Source: Streptomyces hydrogenans (lineage in GTDB: Bacteria > Actinomycetota > Actinomycetes > Streptomycetales > Streptomycetaceae). Taken from it: a stretch of DNA of 64,000 nt. How positions within the stretch are numbered: the stretch's first letter is position 1; the number at the start of each line of letters is the position of its first letter. The translations under genes were made by a program, and so were the position numbers. Under the pieces are notes generated by a model. That model worked only from the letters and a program-made list of their open reading frames with translations. It did no database searches and was not told where the DNA came from. The DNA is taken from the NCBI RefSeq assembly GCF_014656075.1, contig NZ_BNBS01000023.1:19108-83107 (forward strand), written 5' to 3'. Below, one piece after another: positions 40,376 to 48,891 of the stretch.

Positions 40376-41191
40376 TCAGCCCTGGGGTTTCACCTGGGTG
40401 TCGAGGAAGTCCAGCAGCGCGGCGTTGAAGCGGTCGGGCTGTTCGGCGCCGGGCAGGTGACCGGCGCCGTCGATGACGGCCAGGACGGCGTGAGGGACGA
40501 GGCCGTGGATCGCCTCGGCGTCCGCGACGGGGGTGTAGACGTCGTCCGCCCCTACGACGATCAGTACCGGCTCCTGGACGGCGGGCAACGTGGCGCGGTA
40601 GTCGCGGCGTTCGGCCCGTCCGCGGAGCGCCGCGGCGGCACCGCGGGGGTCGGTGGCACGCATCATGGCCAGGACCCGCTCGGCGACCCGCGGCATCGCG
40701 GCGACGTTGTACGCGGCGAGCATCTTGTCGATCACCTCGTCCGCGTAGCCGTCCATCCCCTCGGCGAGGAGCCTGTCGGCCAAGCGGTTCCGGAAGTCCT
40801 TCCCCTCGTCGGTCTCGGCGGGGGCCGACGTGTCGGACAGGACGAGGGCGCGGACCCGCCCGCGGTGGCGGTGGTGGAACTCCATGGCGATCTGGCCGCC
40901 CATGGAGACGCCGCCCACGACCGCGCGATCGATGTCCAGATGGTCGAGGAGCGCCGCGAGGTCATCGGCGAAGTCGGAGAGGAGGACCTGACCGGGGGTG
41001 ACGCCACTGTCGCCGTACCCGCGCAGGTCGGGGGTGACGACCCGATGTCCGGCGGCGGCCAGGGCCGCGACCTGGGGTTCCCACAGGCTGCGGTTGAACG
41101 GGTGGCCATGGATCAGCAGGACCGGCGGTCCGGTCGTCGGCCCGACATCGTCGTAGCCGAGGGTGACGCCACGGAGGGCAAGAGTGTGCAT
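40376..41191 (-). CDS. Alpha/beta hydrolase
   Basis: 271 aa cytoplasmic esterase-like enzyme. HGHPFNRSLW oxyanion-hole region, nucleophile elbow GVSMGG (S96), acid in VVGADDVYTPVADAE, catalytic His in DGAGHLPGAEQPD. It is closest in pattern to 3-oxoadipate enol-lactonase-like or general alpha/beta hydrolases, so the substrate is open. The start at 41191 removes eleven unlikely residues from the longer frame. Confidence 0.8.
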   Translation of the reverse strand: MHTLALRGVTLGYDDVGPTTGPPVLLIHGHPFNRSLWEPQVAALAAAGHRVVTPDLRGYGDSGVTPGQVLLSDFADDLAALLDHLDIDRAVVGGVSMGGQIAMEFHHRHRGRVRALVLSDTSAPAETDEGKDFRNRLADRLLAEGMDGYADEVIDKMLAAYNVAAMPRVAERVLAMMRATDPRGAAAALRGRAERRDYRATLPAVQEPVLIVVGADDVYTPVADAEAIHGLVPHAVLAVIDGAGHLPGAEQPDRFNAALLDFLDTQVKPQG

Positions 41192-41272
41192 GGCGGGCAC
41201 CCTAACTCCGCCGTCACCAGGCACGCATGGGTGTTTCGCCGGATGGCTGCGGTCTCCGTGAAACGCGCGGGT

Positions 41273-41686
41273 TCAGCCGTACCGGGCCTCGGTCCGAGCC
41301 GGCAGTCGGTGCCACCAGTGACCGCAGCCGCCCGCGCAGGAGCGCTCGCGGCGCCGCTCGTCGGCCACCGCGAGGACCGCGACCAGGAGCCGGAACGACT
41401 TGCGTCGTTCGTCGAGGGGCGTGAGAGCGGCGATCTTTCGCAACTGCACGTCGATCCGACCGCGTGAGACCAGCACCGCGGGCGTATGCGTCGGACGCAG
41501 TCCGGATCGGCGAATGCTCTCGTCCGCGTCCTCGGTGAGCGCCCTCGCCTGGATGCAGTGATGACGCAGGGACAGCAGTACCTCGGACTGCTCCTCGGCG
41601 CCGAGGGCGTCGAACCACGCGATGCCCTCGGACATCGGGCGCAGCCCCTGCGCGAGTTCGTTGAGCCGGACGTCCCTTGTGTGCAC
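41273..41686 (-). CDS. DUF5958-like protein
   Basis: 137 aa, GTG start with AGGAG. The sequence RLNELAQGLRPMSEGIAWFDAL, then EVLLSLRHHCIQAR, ESIRRSGLRPTHTPAVLVSRG and FRLLVAVLAVADERRR follows the DUF5958 family pattern of Streptomyces. All-alpha soluble protein, function unknown. The longer frame upstream is Arg/Pro-rich and non-coding. Confidence 0.72.
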   Translation of the reverse strand: MHTRDVRLNELAQGLRPMSEGIAWFDALGAEEQSEVLLSLRHHCIQARALTEDADESIRRSGLRPTHTPAVLVSRGRIDVQLRKIAALTPLDERRKSFRLLVAVLAVADERRRERSCAGGCGHWWHRLPARTEARYG

Positions 41687-41894
41687 GACTGCTCCTGGGA
41701 GATCGGGTGGCCTCGGCCGGGCGACGCCGGCGCGGGACAGGGTCAGGTCCAGTCTGGCGCGGGGCAGGGTCAGGGCTGGTCTGGCGTGGGGCGCGGAAGG
41801 CCGGCGCAGCCTCGGTGCTCGTGCCGTCGGAGCCGCCACCGCCGCCGACCCGCGACGTTCCGTCCTCGCCCCCACGACCGCGCCCGCGGGTGAC

Positions 41895-42569
41895 TCACGC
41901 CGTCTGGCGGACCTCCCCGTACCAGCGCCACTTCTCCAGGCGCTCCCGGTCGGGCAGTTCGCCCCGCCCGGTGGCCCACAACAACGTCGGCCACGGTGCT
42001 TCGTCGTTCGGCGCCTGCGGGAAGAGCCGTTCGAGCACCGGTGCGCAGAGCTCGTCGGGGGCGGTGAAGCCGATGCCGAGGCCGGCTGCGATGTCGTACG
42101 TGTGAACCAGGGTCTCGACGATGCCCATCGCCGCGAAACCAGCCGGGTCCGAGGCGCCGAAGCAGTGGTGGGCCCGGGCCGACGGCGGGGTCGTGCGGGT
42201 CAGGGAGACCTGCATCGCGCCACACGCCTCCAGGACCGTCAGCAGCCCGGACGGGCCCGGCTCCCGATCGGCGTGGAGGGTGTTCACGGGGCCTCCGGGG
42301 CGCCGGTGGCGCATATCGAAGGGGACGTGGGTGCCGGCCGGCAGGCGGGGCGTCGCGATCTGCATGCCGTAGAAGAACAGGTCGTCAGCCAGGTGCTCGG
42401 TCGTTTCCCAGCACGTCCACTCCAGCGAACCGGCCGTCGCCTCCCACGCCTTCGCCTCCGAGGGAGCCGACCTCAGTGTGGCGAGGGCGAGTCGCACCGC
42501 CCGGTCCAGAGCGTCCGCCCAGGCGTCGTTCGTCCGCGGGGTCGAGCCGTCATGATCCTCGTATGTCAT
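41895..42569 (-). CDS. DinB/maleylpyruvate-isomerase-like (MDMPI) family protein
   Basis: 224 aa. Opens WADALDRAVRLALATLRSAP, then the DinB-fold segment WTCWETTEHLADDLFFYGMQIA, and MGIVETLVHTYDIAAGLGIGF with the VHTYDIA metal-site histidine. Such proteins are often mycothiol-dependent transferases or isomerases. Start at 42569 (MTYEDHDG). A similar but distinct family member is at 53229-53993. Confidence 0.75.
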   Translation of the reverse strand: MTYEDHDGSTPRTNDAWADALDRAVRLALATLRSAPSEAKAWEATAGSLEWTCWETTEHLADDLFFYGMQIATPRLPAGTHVPFDMRHRRPGGPVNTLHADREPGPSGLLTVLEACGAMQVSLTRTTPPSARAHHCFGASDPAGFAAMGIVETLVHTYDIAAGLGIGFTAPDELCAPVLERLFPQAPNDEAPWPTLLWATGRGELPDRERLEKWRWYGEVRQTA

Positions 42570-42707
42570 CCGGGCACGGTAACGCGCGCGTCCCGTCGCC
42601 GCATCGCAGTTCCGGTCACGTCCCTGGACGTCCGGCACGCCGGGATGAACGGCCGTCCGAGCGTCCCCTCCGCGCCGCCCGTCCGGGAAGGGCCGGGCAG
42701 GGCCGGG

Positions 42708-43313
42708 CTACGCCGAGGCCGAGCCGCGCAGGTACGCGGTCAGAATGGGTCGGGGCGAGGCGGTTTCGTCGATGGCGGTCCGGTGGAACACCAACGAGTC
42801 GGTCAGGGCGATCAGTTCCTCGACGCGTGCGTCCGAGGCGGGGAGTCCGGCACCGGCGAGGGCCTGCGCCGTGACGTGCCGGGTGAGGGCGTGCACGGTG
42901 GAGTCCGCGGTGAGACGTGCGCGCACCTGCGGCTCGTCATCGAGTTCGAGGATCAGCGCGTAGCGGGCCCTCATGTCGTCCCGGCGGGACGCGAGGGTCT
43001 CGACCAGCCCGGCGATCAGCGCGGCGAGCTCGTCCACGTCGATCCGGCGCGGGCTCTCGAACCTCGCGTTCAGGGTCGCCGCGAGCGCTTCGGCATCGGC
43101 CTTCGAGCGCGCGGCCAGCGCGTCGACGATGAGCTCGACGAGGGCCTGCCGCGTCTTCGCGTGGTAGGACGTCGACCCCTGCGGGATGCCCGCCTCGCGG
43201 TCGACGGCGCGGTGCGTCAGGGCGCGCACACCGTCACGGGCGATGACGCGGATCCCGCTGTCGGCGATCGCCTCTCGCCGTTGGTTTCCACTCGCCGCAT
43301 GCGTAGACACCAC
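42708..43313 (-). CDS. TetR/AcrR-family regulator
   Basis: 201 aa. HTH region GVRALTHRAVDREAGIPQGSTSYHAKTRQALVE with the usual recognition helix ending before Y-H-A-K, then a helical ligand domain. GTG GTG at the start (43313). Divergently transcribed from the haloalkane-dehalogenase-like gene. Two CTACA-NN-TGTAG palindromes lie between them, so it probably represses both itself and the hydrolase. Confidence 0.85.
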   Translation of the reverse strand: MVSTHAASGNQRREAIADSGIRVIARDGVRALTHRAVDREAGIPQGSTSYHAKTRQALVELIVDALAARSKADAEALAATLNARFESPRRIDVDELAALIAGLVETLASRRDDMRARYALILELDDEPQVRARLTADSTVHALTRHVTAQALAGAGLPASDARVEELIALTDSLVFHRTAIDETASPRPILTAYLRGSASA

Positions 43314-43319
43314 TCGATG

Positions 43320-43331
43320 CTACAGGTGTAG
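43320..43331. promoter_or_regulatory. Operator 1 of the TetR/hydrolase divergent promoter
   Basis: CTACA-GG-TGTAG, an inverted repeat just upstream of the TetR start. It pairs with a second copy 32 bp away; together they also form a longer mirrored arrangement with GAG flanks. Confidence 0.7.
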
Positions 43332-43351
43332 AGTCCTCGGCGCAGAGTCCT

Positions 43352-43363
43352 CTACATCTGTAG
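43352..43363. promoter_or_regulatory. Operator 2 of the TetR/hydrolase divergent promoter
   Basis: CTACA-TC-TGTAG, 56 bp upstream of the hydrolase GTG. Same arms as the site at 43320-43331; the two are 32 bp apart centre to centre, about three helical turns, which would place two dimers on the same face. Confidence 0.7.
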
Positions 43364-43418
43364 TGGATCCGGGGAGTGCGTCTCCACCGATCCGGCGCAG
43401 AACCGAAGGAGAGCAACA

Positions 43419-44276
43419 GTGATCGACTTCGTTCCCGATCCGGCCCTGTATCCCTTCGACTCACGATGGTTCGACTCGTCCGCCGGGCGGGTCCACTACA
43501 TCGACGAGGGAACGGGTCCACCCCTCGTGTTCTGCCACGGCTCCCCCACCTGGAGCTTCCTCTACCGCCACCTCGTGCGGGCCCTTCGTGGCCGGTTTCG
43601 GTGCATCGCCGTCGACCACCTGGGCTTCGGACTCTCCGAGCGCCCGGCCGACTTCGGCTACACCGTCTCCGAACACACGACGGTCACCGGTGAGCTGATC
43701 GACCACCTGCGGCTCGACGGCTTCCTCCTGATGGGACAGGACTGGGGCGGCCCCATCGGACTCGGCGCGGCCACCACGCGGGCGGATCGCGTCAAGGGAA
43801 TCGTGCTGGGCAACACCGCGTTCTGGCCCGTCACGCAGCCGGCGAACCTGGCCTTCGGCGTGATCATGAGCAGCCCTCCCCTGCAGCGGCGCATCCTCGA
43901 ACGGAACCTGCTCGTCGAGCGGTTCCTGCTCGGCCGGCCCGGGCCCACCCTGACCCCGGCCGAGGCCGATCACTACCGCGCGGTCCAGCCCACGAAGGAG
44001 GCCCGCCGCGGGCTCGCGGTCATGCCCCGGGAGATCCGCGCCGCCCGCCCGCTCCTGGAGAAACTCGCCGCCGACGTACCCGCCCACCTCGGCACCAAGC
44101 CGACACTAGCCGTCTGGGGCATGCGGGACATGGTGTTCCGGCCGCGAGCGTGCCTCCCGAGGATGCGCTCCGCCTTCACCGAACTCGAGGTCGTGGAACT
44201 CCGCCGGGCCGGACACTTCATCCAGGAGGACGCACCCGATCAGATAGCTGCGGCGATCATCGAACGCTTCCGCTGA
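43419..44276 (+). CDS. Haloalkane-dehalogenase-like alpha/beta hydrolase
   Basis: 285 aa. HGSPTWSFLYR and GQDWGG are typical of haloalkane dehalogenases; D108 would be the nucleophile with W109 next to it for halide binding, and the catalytic His is in RRAGHFIQEDAP. The second halide-binding residue (Asn or Glu after HG in known enzymes) is Ser here, so activity on halides is uncertain. GTG start after GAAGGAG. Expression probably controlled by the divergent TetR. Confidence 0.78.
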   Translation: MIDFVPDPALYPFDSRWFDSSAGRVHYIDEGTGPPLVFCHGSPTWSFLYRHLVRALRGRFRCIAVDHLGFGLSERPADFGYTVSEHTTVTGELIDHLRLDGFLLMGQDWGGPIGLGAATTRADRVKGIVLGNTAFWPVTQPANLAFGVIMSSPPLQRRILERNLLVERFLLGRPGPTLTPAEADHYRAVQPTKEARRGLAVMPREIRAARPLLEKLAADVPAHLGTKPTLAVWGMRDMVFRPRACLPRMRSAFTELEVVELRRAGHFIQEDAPDQIAAAIIERFR

Positions 44277-44352
44277 GATGCCCACGGGCTTCTCTGACGG
44301 GGCGACCACCACGCCGGCCCGGGGGCGCCGTCCCGGTCGGCGTGGGTGGGGG

Positions 44353-44760
44353 TCAGGCGCGGGCCGAGAAGCTCGCGATGCGGTCGGTGGCGTCGGAGTT
44401 GTCGTAGACCTCGATGAGGACGTTCTCGCCTTCCGCGAAGTCGAAGTCGACCACGTGCGGGTTCTGGGCACCCGTCGCGCAGAAGACGGCCGACCAGCCG
44501 TGGGGCGCGGTCCGGAGGCGGACGTACACCGTGTCGCCGTCGGCGGCGGTGTCGTGGATCCAGAGCTTCTCGCCGTTCGGGTGGAACTCCACCTTCGAGA
44601 CGAGCGTGCCCCCGTTCCGCAGCTCGGCCTTGAGCACCTCGCCGTCCGCGTCCTTCTCGAAGCAGGTGTCGTCCACGGAGTCGTACAGGTAGCAGCCGCC
44701 ACTGGCCGGCGTGATCGCGAGGGTTCCGCTGAGCCTGTCGCAGCGGAGTGGCGCACCCAT
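44353..44760 (-). CDS. Hypothetical protein, 135 aa
   Basis: Beta-rich soluble protein: LSGTLAITPASGGCYLYDSVDDTCFEKDADGEVL, SKVEFHPNGEKLWIHDTAADGDTVYVRLR, HGWSAVFCATGAQN, DFAEGENVLIEVYDNSDATD. It looks like a small jelly-roll or immunoglobulin-like domain. No signal peptide is visible. Convergent with the dehalogenase-like gene. Family not recognised. Confidence 0.6.
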   Translation of the reverse strand: MGAPLRCDRLSGTLAITPASGGCYLYDSVDDTCFEKDADGEVLKAELRNGGTLVSKVEFHPNGEKLWIHDTAADGDTVYVRLRTAPHGWSAVFCATGAQNPHVVDFDFAEGENVLIEVYDNSDATDRIASFSARA

Positions 44761-44826
44761 GTGAACGGTCCTCCGTACCGCTCCACCTGCTGACGGCGCC
44801 GCTGTCGTGGGGCCCTCACGACGGCG

Positions 44827-44858
44827 CGGCCGCTCCGGGGAGGGACCCGGAGCGGCCG
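44827..44858. terminator. Hairpin terminator after the NAGPA-domain gene
   Basis: CGGCCGCTCCGGG-N6-CCCGGAGCGGCCG, a perfect 13-bp stem directly after the stop at 44873 on the minus strand. Confidence 0.7.
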
Positions 44859-44872
44859 TCGGGCCGCGGGCG

Positions 44873-46345
44873 TCAGTTGCCGGCGGCCGGCAGGCCGTGG
44901 CCGCCGCGGCCCGCGTACACGGCGTCGTAGACGGGCCGTTCGACCCCGCCCGCGTCCGAGAGGACGTTCTTCACCTGCCCGTCGACGACGAACGTGGTGG
45001 AACCGCCGCCGTCGAGGTCGAGCGCCTCGACGGCGCCGAGGTCCTCCATGATCTTCGCGAGGTCGTAGATCGGGACACCGCGGCGCAGCCCTTCGTCCCG
45101 GGCGGTGACGGACACCAGGAGGGTGCGTCCGTACCCGTCCGCGCCGATGGCGGTGCGCGGGTCGTGCGCGGTGTTGTCGGTCGGTTCGGCCACGACCCTG
45201 CCGTGCCGCATCAGGTCGTAGGTGCCGTTGACGACGTCGATCGACGGGTACGCGGGGTCGAGCCGCAGGTCGACGTCATCGGTCGGGTCCTCGGCGACGC
45301 CCAGGTCCGTGGCGCGCTGCGTGTACGTGAGCTTCGCGCCCACCGTGGCGTGGTCCCGCAGCCACCGCGCGCCGCCGTCGGTCGACGAGTCGTCGCCGAT
45401 GCCCTGGAGGACCATGCCTCCCGGAGGGATGCCCATCCCGCCGCGCGGGGACTTCACCGCCGTGACACGGCCCGAGGCGTCGACGGCGACCTCGAAGCCG
45501 TCGGCGTCGTCCGCGGCCACGAAGGGGGTGTGCCGGGGTTCCGGCGTCTTCTGCCCGTAGGCGGGGGTGAAGACCACGATCTCGCTGTAGTCCTGGTAGT
45601 AGGGACCGCCCTTGATGACCTTGCCGTACTGGTCGAGCCGCTGGACCTCGCCGTTCGCGTCGGTCGTGTACGGGAGGGACCTGTCGCCGGCCTCCTGCGG
45701 GCAGAACGGGATCCAGCCCGGGTACCGGTTCACGGCGTCGACGACGCGCGTGACGTCGTCGGCGGTGTCCGCGGTGTTCCGGTCTGACGAGATGCCCAGC
45801 GTCGTCGTGATCTTGGTGAAGTGCGGCCGGCCGTGCTGGAGGACTACGGAGTTCTGCCCCTTCAGACAGGCGGCGCCCTGCACCACGTCCTCCTGGACCG
45901 AGGTCACCATCGGGACCGACCGCTCCTCGGGGATGCTCTTGCCGGTCGTGTCGTCCTCGTCCTTGGTGGAGAGGGAGTATCCGCCGTTCACACCGACGTA
46001 GGGCGCGTCCTTCGCGGTGGTCCCGACGGTGGCGAGCATCGCGGTGGTGGGCTCCTTCACGCTCGCCGCGGCCCCCACCGTGCTGTCGAGGGAAATCGCC
46101 CCGAGGTCCGGGTCGATGACGGCCACGCGGACGACGATCTCGGAGGACTCGCTGGAGTACGTGGTCCGCTCGATGCCGTCCGCCACGGTGAGGTGATGGG
46201 CCGTCAGGGTGTCCAGGACCGACGGGACGGTGTTGTCGGCGGGGTCGGCGACCGCCGCGCTCTGGGTCAGGGCCAGGGTCACCAGGACGACGGGAACGGC
46301 CGCGAGGCGGCGTGCGCGGGTGCGGGTGCGGGCGGTGGGGTTCAT
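44873..46345 (-). CDS. Secreted phosphodiester glycosidase (NAGPA) domain protein
   Basis: 490 aa. Signal peptide (ARRLAAVPVVLVTLALTQSA, then AVADPADN). The C-terminal half has the NAGPA features: YDLAKIMEDLGAVEALDLDGGGSTTFVVDG, where the DGGGS loop is the family signature, and GYGRTLLVSVTARDEG and GGYSLSTKD before it. NAGPA-domain proteins remove phosphodiester-linked sugars or are found in exopolysaccharide metabolism. Just downstream of the I36 protein gene (14 bp gap), so probably co-transcribed. Confidence 0.8.
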   Translation of the reverse strand: MNPTARTRTRARRLAAVPVVLVTLALTQSAAVADPADNTVPSVLDTLTAHHLTVADGIERTTYSSESSEIVVRVAVIDPDLGAISLDSTVGAAASVKEPTTAMLATVGTTAKDAPYVGVNGGYSLSTKDEDDTTGKSIPEERSVPMVTSVQEDVVQGAACLKGQNSVVLQHGRPHFTKITTTLGISSDRNTADTADDVTRVVDAVNRYPGWIPFCPQEAGDRSLPYTTDANGEVQRLDQYGKVIKGGPYYQDYSEIVVFTPAYGQKTPEPRHTPFVAADDADGFEVAVDASGRVTAVKSPRGGMGIPPGGMVLQGIGDDSSTDGGARWLRDHATVGAKLTYTQRATDLGVAEDPTDDVDLRLDPAYPSIDVVNGTYDLMRHGRVVAEPTDNTAHDPRTAIGADGYGRTLLVSVTARDEGLRRGVPIYDLAKIMEDLGAVEALDLDGGGSTTFVVDGQVKNVLSDAGGVERPVYDAVYAGRGGHGLPAAGN

Positions 46346-46359
46346 GGCGCGGTGCACGG

Positions 46360-47133
46360 TCAGCACTTCCCTTCCGCGTCGGCGAGCTTGTGGGAGCTGA
46401 CGGACGACCGGTAGTCGGCGGGCAGGGTCGTCTCCTCGCCGGGCAGGACGACGAAGGCCCGGTACGCGACGCCGCCGGTCTGCCAGGTCCCGGAGTATCC
46501 GGGATCCCGGTAGAAGCAGGCGGTCTTGTGCGAGCGGTTGGCGACGGACACCAGCTTGTCGTCCCAGGTCACGCCGTAGTCCCTGTTGCCCAGGACGCCG
46601 TCGGGAAGGACCTCGGTCTGGCTCGTGACGCCTCCGACCCCACGCCCGCTGGGGCCCTGGAAGATGCACACCCGACCGGCGTCGCAACGGTCGAACCCGG
46701 TCCGGCAGAGCGACTTCGACGGGGCGAACTTGTGCGACGCCACCGTCACCTTCGGCAGCCCGTCGGCGCCCTTGGCCAGGTCGCCGCCGGTGTGCCCGGG
46801 CAGCACGGCCTGGATGTCCGTCCCGCCGTACGCCGGGTCGTCGTAGAGACACGTCCAGGAGGCGGTGTTGTTGCGGAACGACAGGAAGGTCCGGTCCTTC
46901 AGGGTCGCGACCGTGCCGTAGTCGAGCACGGGGCCGTCCTGCGGCGCGAGCGAGACCATCTCGCCCGCACCGCCGGCCTGCGTGTACAGACAGAACGTCT
47001 TCTCCGGACAGTCGGTGTACGCCGCCTGCGCCGGTCCGGCCTGCCACCACACCAGGCAGGCGGCCAGGAGAACGGCGGCCAGCCCGGCGACGGTCAGGCG
47101 GCCTGGTGAACTCTTGATCATGTGCATGGTCAT
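46360..47133 (-). CDS. Secreted protein with two I36-inhibitor-like modules
   Basis: 257 aa. Signal peptide (SSPGRLTVAGLAAVLLAACL, then VWWQAGPAQA). Two crystallin-like I36 modules: CPEKTFCLYTQAGGAGEM to WTCLYDDPAYGGTD, and CDAGRVCIFQGPSGRG to TACFYRDPGYSGTW. The six or more cysteines are arranged CxxxxxC...C per module. Proteins of this family include inhibitors of metalloproteases in Streptomyces, and two secreted metalloproteases are encoded in the window, but a functional link is only a guess. Start among three nearby ATGs (47133, 47127, 47121) is unclear. Confidence 0.75.
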   Translation of the reverse strand: MTMHMIKSSPGRLTVAGLAAVLLAACLVWWQAGPAQAAYTDCPEKTFCLYTQAGGAGEMVSLAPQDGPVLDYGTVATLKDRTFLSFRNNTASWTCLYDDPAYGGTDIQAVLPGHTGGDLAKGADGLPKVTVASHKFAPSKSLCRTGFDRCDAGRVCIFQGPSGRGVGGVTSQTEVLPDGVLGNRDYGVTWDDKLVSVANRSHKTACFYRDPGYSGTWQTGGVAYRAFVVLPGEETTLPADYRSSVSSHKLADAEGKC

Positions 47134-47360
47134 GAACTCTAGAGAACACCGCGCCGACCTTGATCAACTTTGCCGAATCCCGGTCATCAGGGGCTTCTGC
47201 CGCGACGGCGTGAGGGCGCACCGAGCCGGACCACCCGCGGGCGCGCGGGGAGCAGCGGGGAGCAGTCGATGCCGGGCGTGTTGCGAAAGCGGGAGCGGTG
47301 GCAGGTGTGGCGTAGTAATCCTGGAGAGCCGCAGGACACGCCTTGCCCCTTGGAGGTCTC

Positions 47361-47708
47361 ATGGCCGTTCGCCGTGTCGTACCCAATGTCCAGTCGTCGG
47401 ACGTACAGGAGAGCCGGGAGTTCTACGGCCTGCTGGGGTTCGAAGAGGTCATGAACCACGGCTGGATCATGACCATGGGCTCCCCCTCCAGCCCGACGGC
47501 CCAGGTCAGCTTCATGGCCGCCGACAAGACCGCCCCCGTCACGCCCGACCTGAGCGTCGAGGTGGAGGACGTGGACGCGGTGTACGCGGTCATGCGCGAC
47601 AACGGCGCGGAGATCGTCCACCCCCTGCAGGACGAGGAGTGGGGAGTGCGCCGCTTCTTCGTCCGTGACCCCAACGGGCAAGTGGTCAACGTGCTGGGCC
47701 ACCGCTGA
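47361..47708 (+). CDS. VOC (glyoxalase/bleomycin-resistance) family protein
   Basis: 115 aa, two beta-alpha-beta-beta-beta modules: VRRVVPNVQSSDVQESREFYGLLGFEEVM and LSVEVEDVDAVYAVMRDNGAEIVHPLQDEEWGVRRFFVRDPNGQVVNVLGHR. The DPNG-x-x-V-N-V end is a family hallmark. It could bind a metal and small ligand or act as a drug-binding protein. Start ATG 47361 has TTGGAGG; a six-residue longer frame lacks one. Confidence 0.82.
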   Translation: MAVRRVVPNVQSSDVQESREFYGLLGFEEVMNHGWIMTMGSPSSPTAQVSFMAADKTAPVTPDLSVEVEDVDAVYAVMRDNGAEIVHPLQDEEWGVRRFFVRDPNGQVVNVLGHR

Positions 47709-47716
47709 CGATCCGC

Positions 47717-47767
47717 GCGGGCGGACGTGCGGGCCGGGCGGGCGGATGTGCGGGCCGCGCGGGCGGA
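47717..47767. repeat. Short 21-bp tandem repeat after the VOC gene
   Basis: GCGGGCGGA starts at 47717, 47738 and 47759 with GTGCGGGCC between, giving two full units and a partial. It sits in the gap before the Imm10-like gene. Confidence 0.5.
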
Positions 47768-47854
47768 GACCGGGACGACACAGATGGACCTGGGTGGGGT
47801 GCACTGGAGGCACTGGGTGCGCTGCGCTCACTGTGCGCCTGATAGAACCGGCCT

Positions 47855-48262
47855 ATGGCATTCAGATTCACAGCCCGTGCGGTGGCCGCCGAGGTCGATG
47901 TCGACGGCGAGACGCAGGTCGGCGTGGCGGAGGAGGACGAGGGCTTCTTCCTGTTGTTCACGCGTGCTGTCGGCGGGCCCTCCCCACAGGGCGGCGCGCC
48001 CGTCCCGGACACGTACGCCGTGATGACTCCGGACGCGTGCACGGCCTATGGCTGCGTTCGTGAGGTGGCCCTGACGGACAGCCTCCTCACGGTGACGCTG
48101 GACCCCGAGTGCCTGGACGACCTGGAGTTGGAGGACGCGACGATCGAGGCGGTGCTCGACGTGCCGGCGGAGAGCGTCGAGGAGTTGCGCGGGGTCCTGA
48201 CGCAGGTACTGACCTCCGGACGCGCGGAGTCTCGGCCTCGGCTCATCGGTTTCACGGGCTGA
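47855..48262 (+). CDS. Imm10-type immunity protein
   Basis: 135 aa. FRFTARAVAAEVDVDGETQVGVAEEDEGFFLLFTRA fits the Imm10 pattern (TxxVGxAExxxGxFLLFxR), followed by YGCVREVALTDSLLTVTLDPECLDDLEL. Immunity proteins of this type neutralise polymorphic toxins. No toxin gene is adjacent, so this is an orphan immunity gene, possibly part of defence against neighbours. The gene downstream (48303) is on the same strand and 40 bp away. Confidence 0.68.
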   Translation: MAFRFTARAVAAEVDVDGETQVGVAEEDEGFFLLFTRAVGGPSPQGGAPVPDTYAVMTPDACTAYGCVREVALTDSLLTVTLDPECLDDLELEDATIEAVLDVPAESVEELRGVLTQVLTSGRAESRPRLIGFTG

Positions 48263-48302
48263 GCGATCCGCCTGAAGCGGGCTGTCGGTGAGGAGGGGGT
48301 CC

Positions 48303-48749
48303 ATGGACCGGAGCGAGGACCAGATCTTGGCCGAGGAGCTTGCCGCTCTCGGCGCGGTGGGTGCGGGCGGTGGCCGCCTGGTGCGGATGGTCGCCCACGT
48401 GATGCGGAAGAACGTCCATGAGATCGAACTGCTCGTCCCCATGCCTTTCGCCGAAACGGTGCAGCGCGTCTCCGGTGTGCTCGGCAGGGCGGGCCGCGTC
48501 CTGGAGAGCGCCCCGGTTCGCCCGGACGCGGACGCGACCGTGCGCATCGTCGCCGGAGGCGGTGTCGGCGGTCTGAATCCCGTGGTGGTCACCGCGCGCG
48601 TACGGAAGGCCGGTGAGGACGGTTCGGAGATCCGGCTTCGTGCCGCCGCCAAGGAAGGTCTGATCAGGCAGCGGGCCGGGGAGAAGACCGCCGTCCGTCT
48701 CGCCGCCCGGTTGAGCGCGGCGACCGGAGCGGAGAGGGCAGGTGGGTGA
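48303..48749 (+). CDS. Hypothetical protein, 148 aa
   Basis: MDRSEDQILAEELAALGAVGAG then VRMVAHVMRKNVHEIELLVPMPFAETVQRVSGVL, LNPVVVTARVR, LRAAAKEGLIRQRAGEKTAVRLAARL. Start ATG 48303 with GAGGAGGGGG. It follows the Imm10-like gene closely and may be co-transcribed. Family not recognised; the alternating strand-helix layout suggests a small soluble domain. Confidence 0.6.
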   Translation: MDRSEDQILAEELAALGAVGAGGGRLVRMVAHVMRKNVHEIELLVPMPFAETVQRVSGVLGRAGRVLESAPVRPDADATVRIVAGGGVGGLNPVVVTARVRKAGEDGSEIRLRAAAKEGLIRQRAGEKTAVRLAARLSAATGAERAGG

Positions 48750-48891
48750 GCTCCCGGCCCCAGCGACCATGGCCAGGACGGGCATCCTCGTCCGCCGCGG
48801 CAGTGGGGCGCTCCCACCACTCCCCCCGCCGAGTCCGTCCCCTCCCCTCTGTCACGAGATCGATCATCAGACCGGTTATAGAGTCCCGCCT

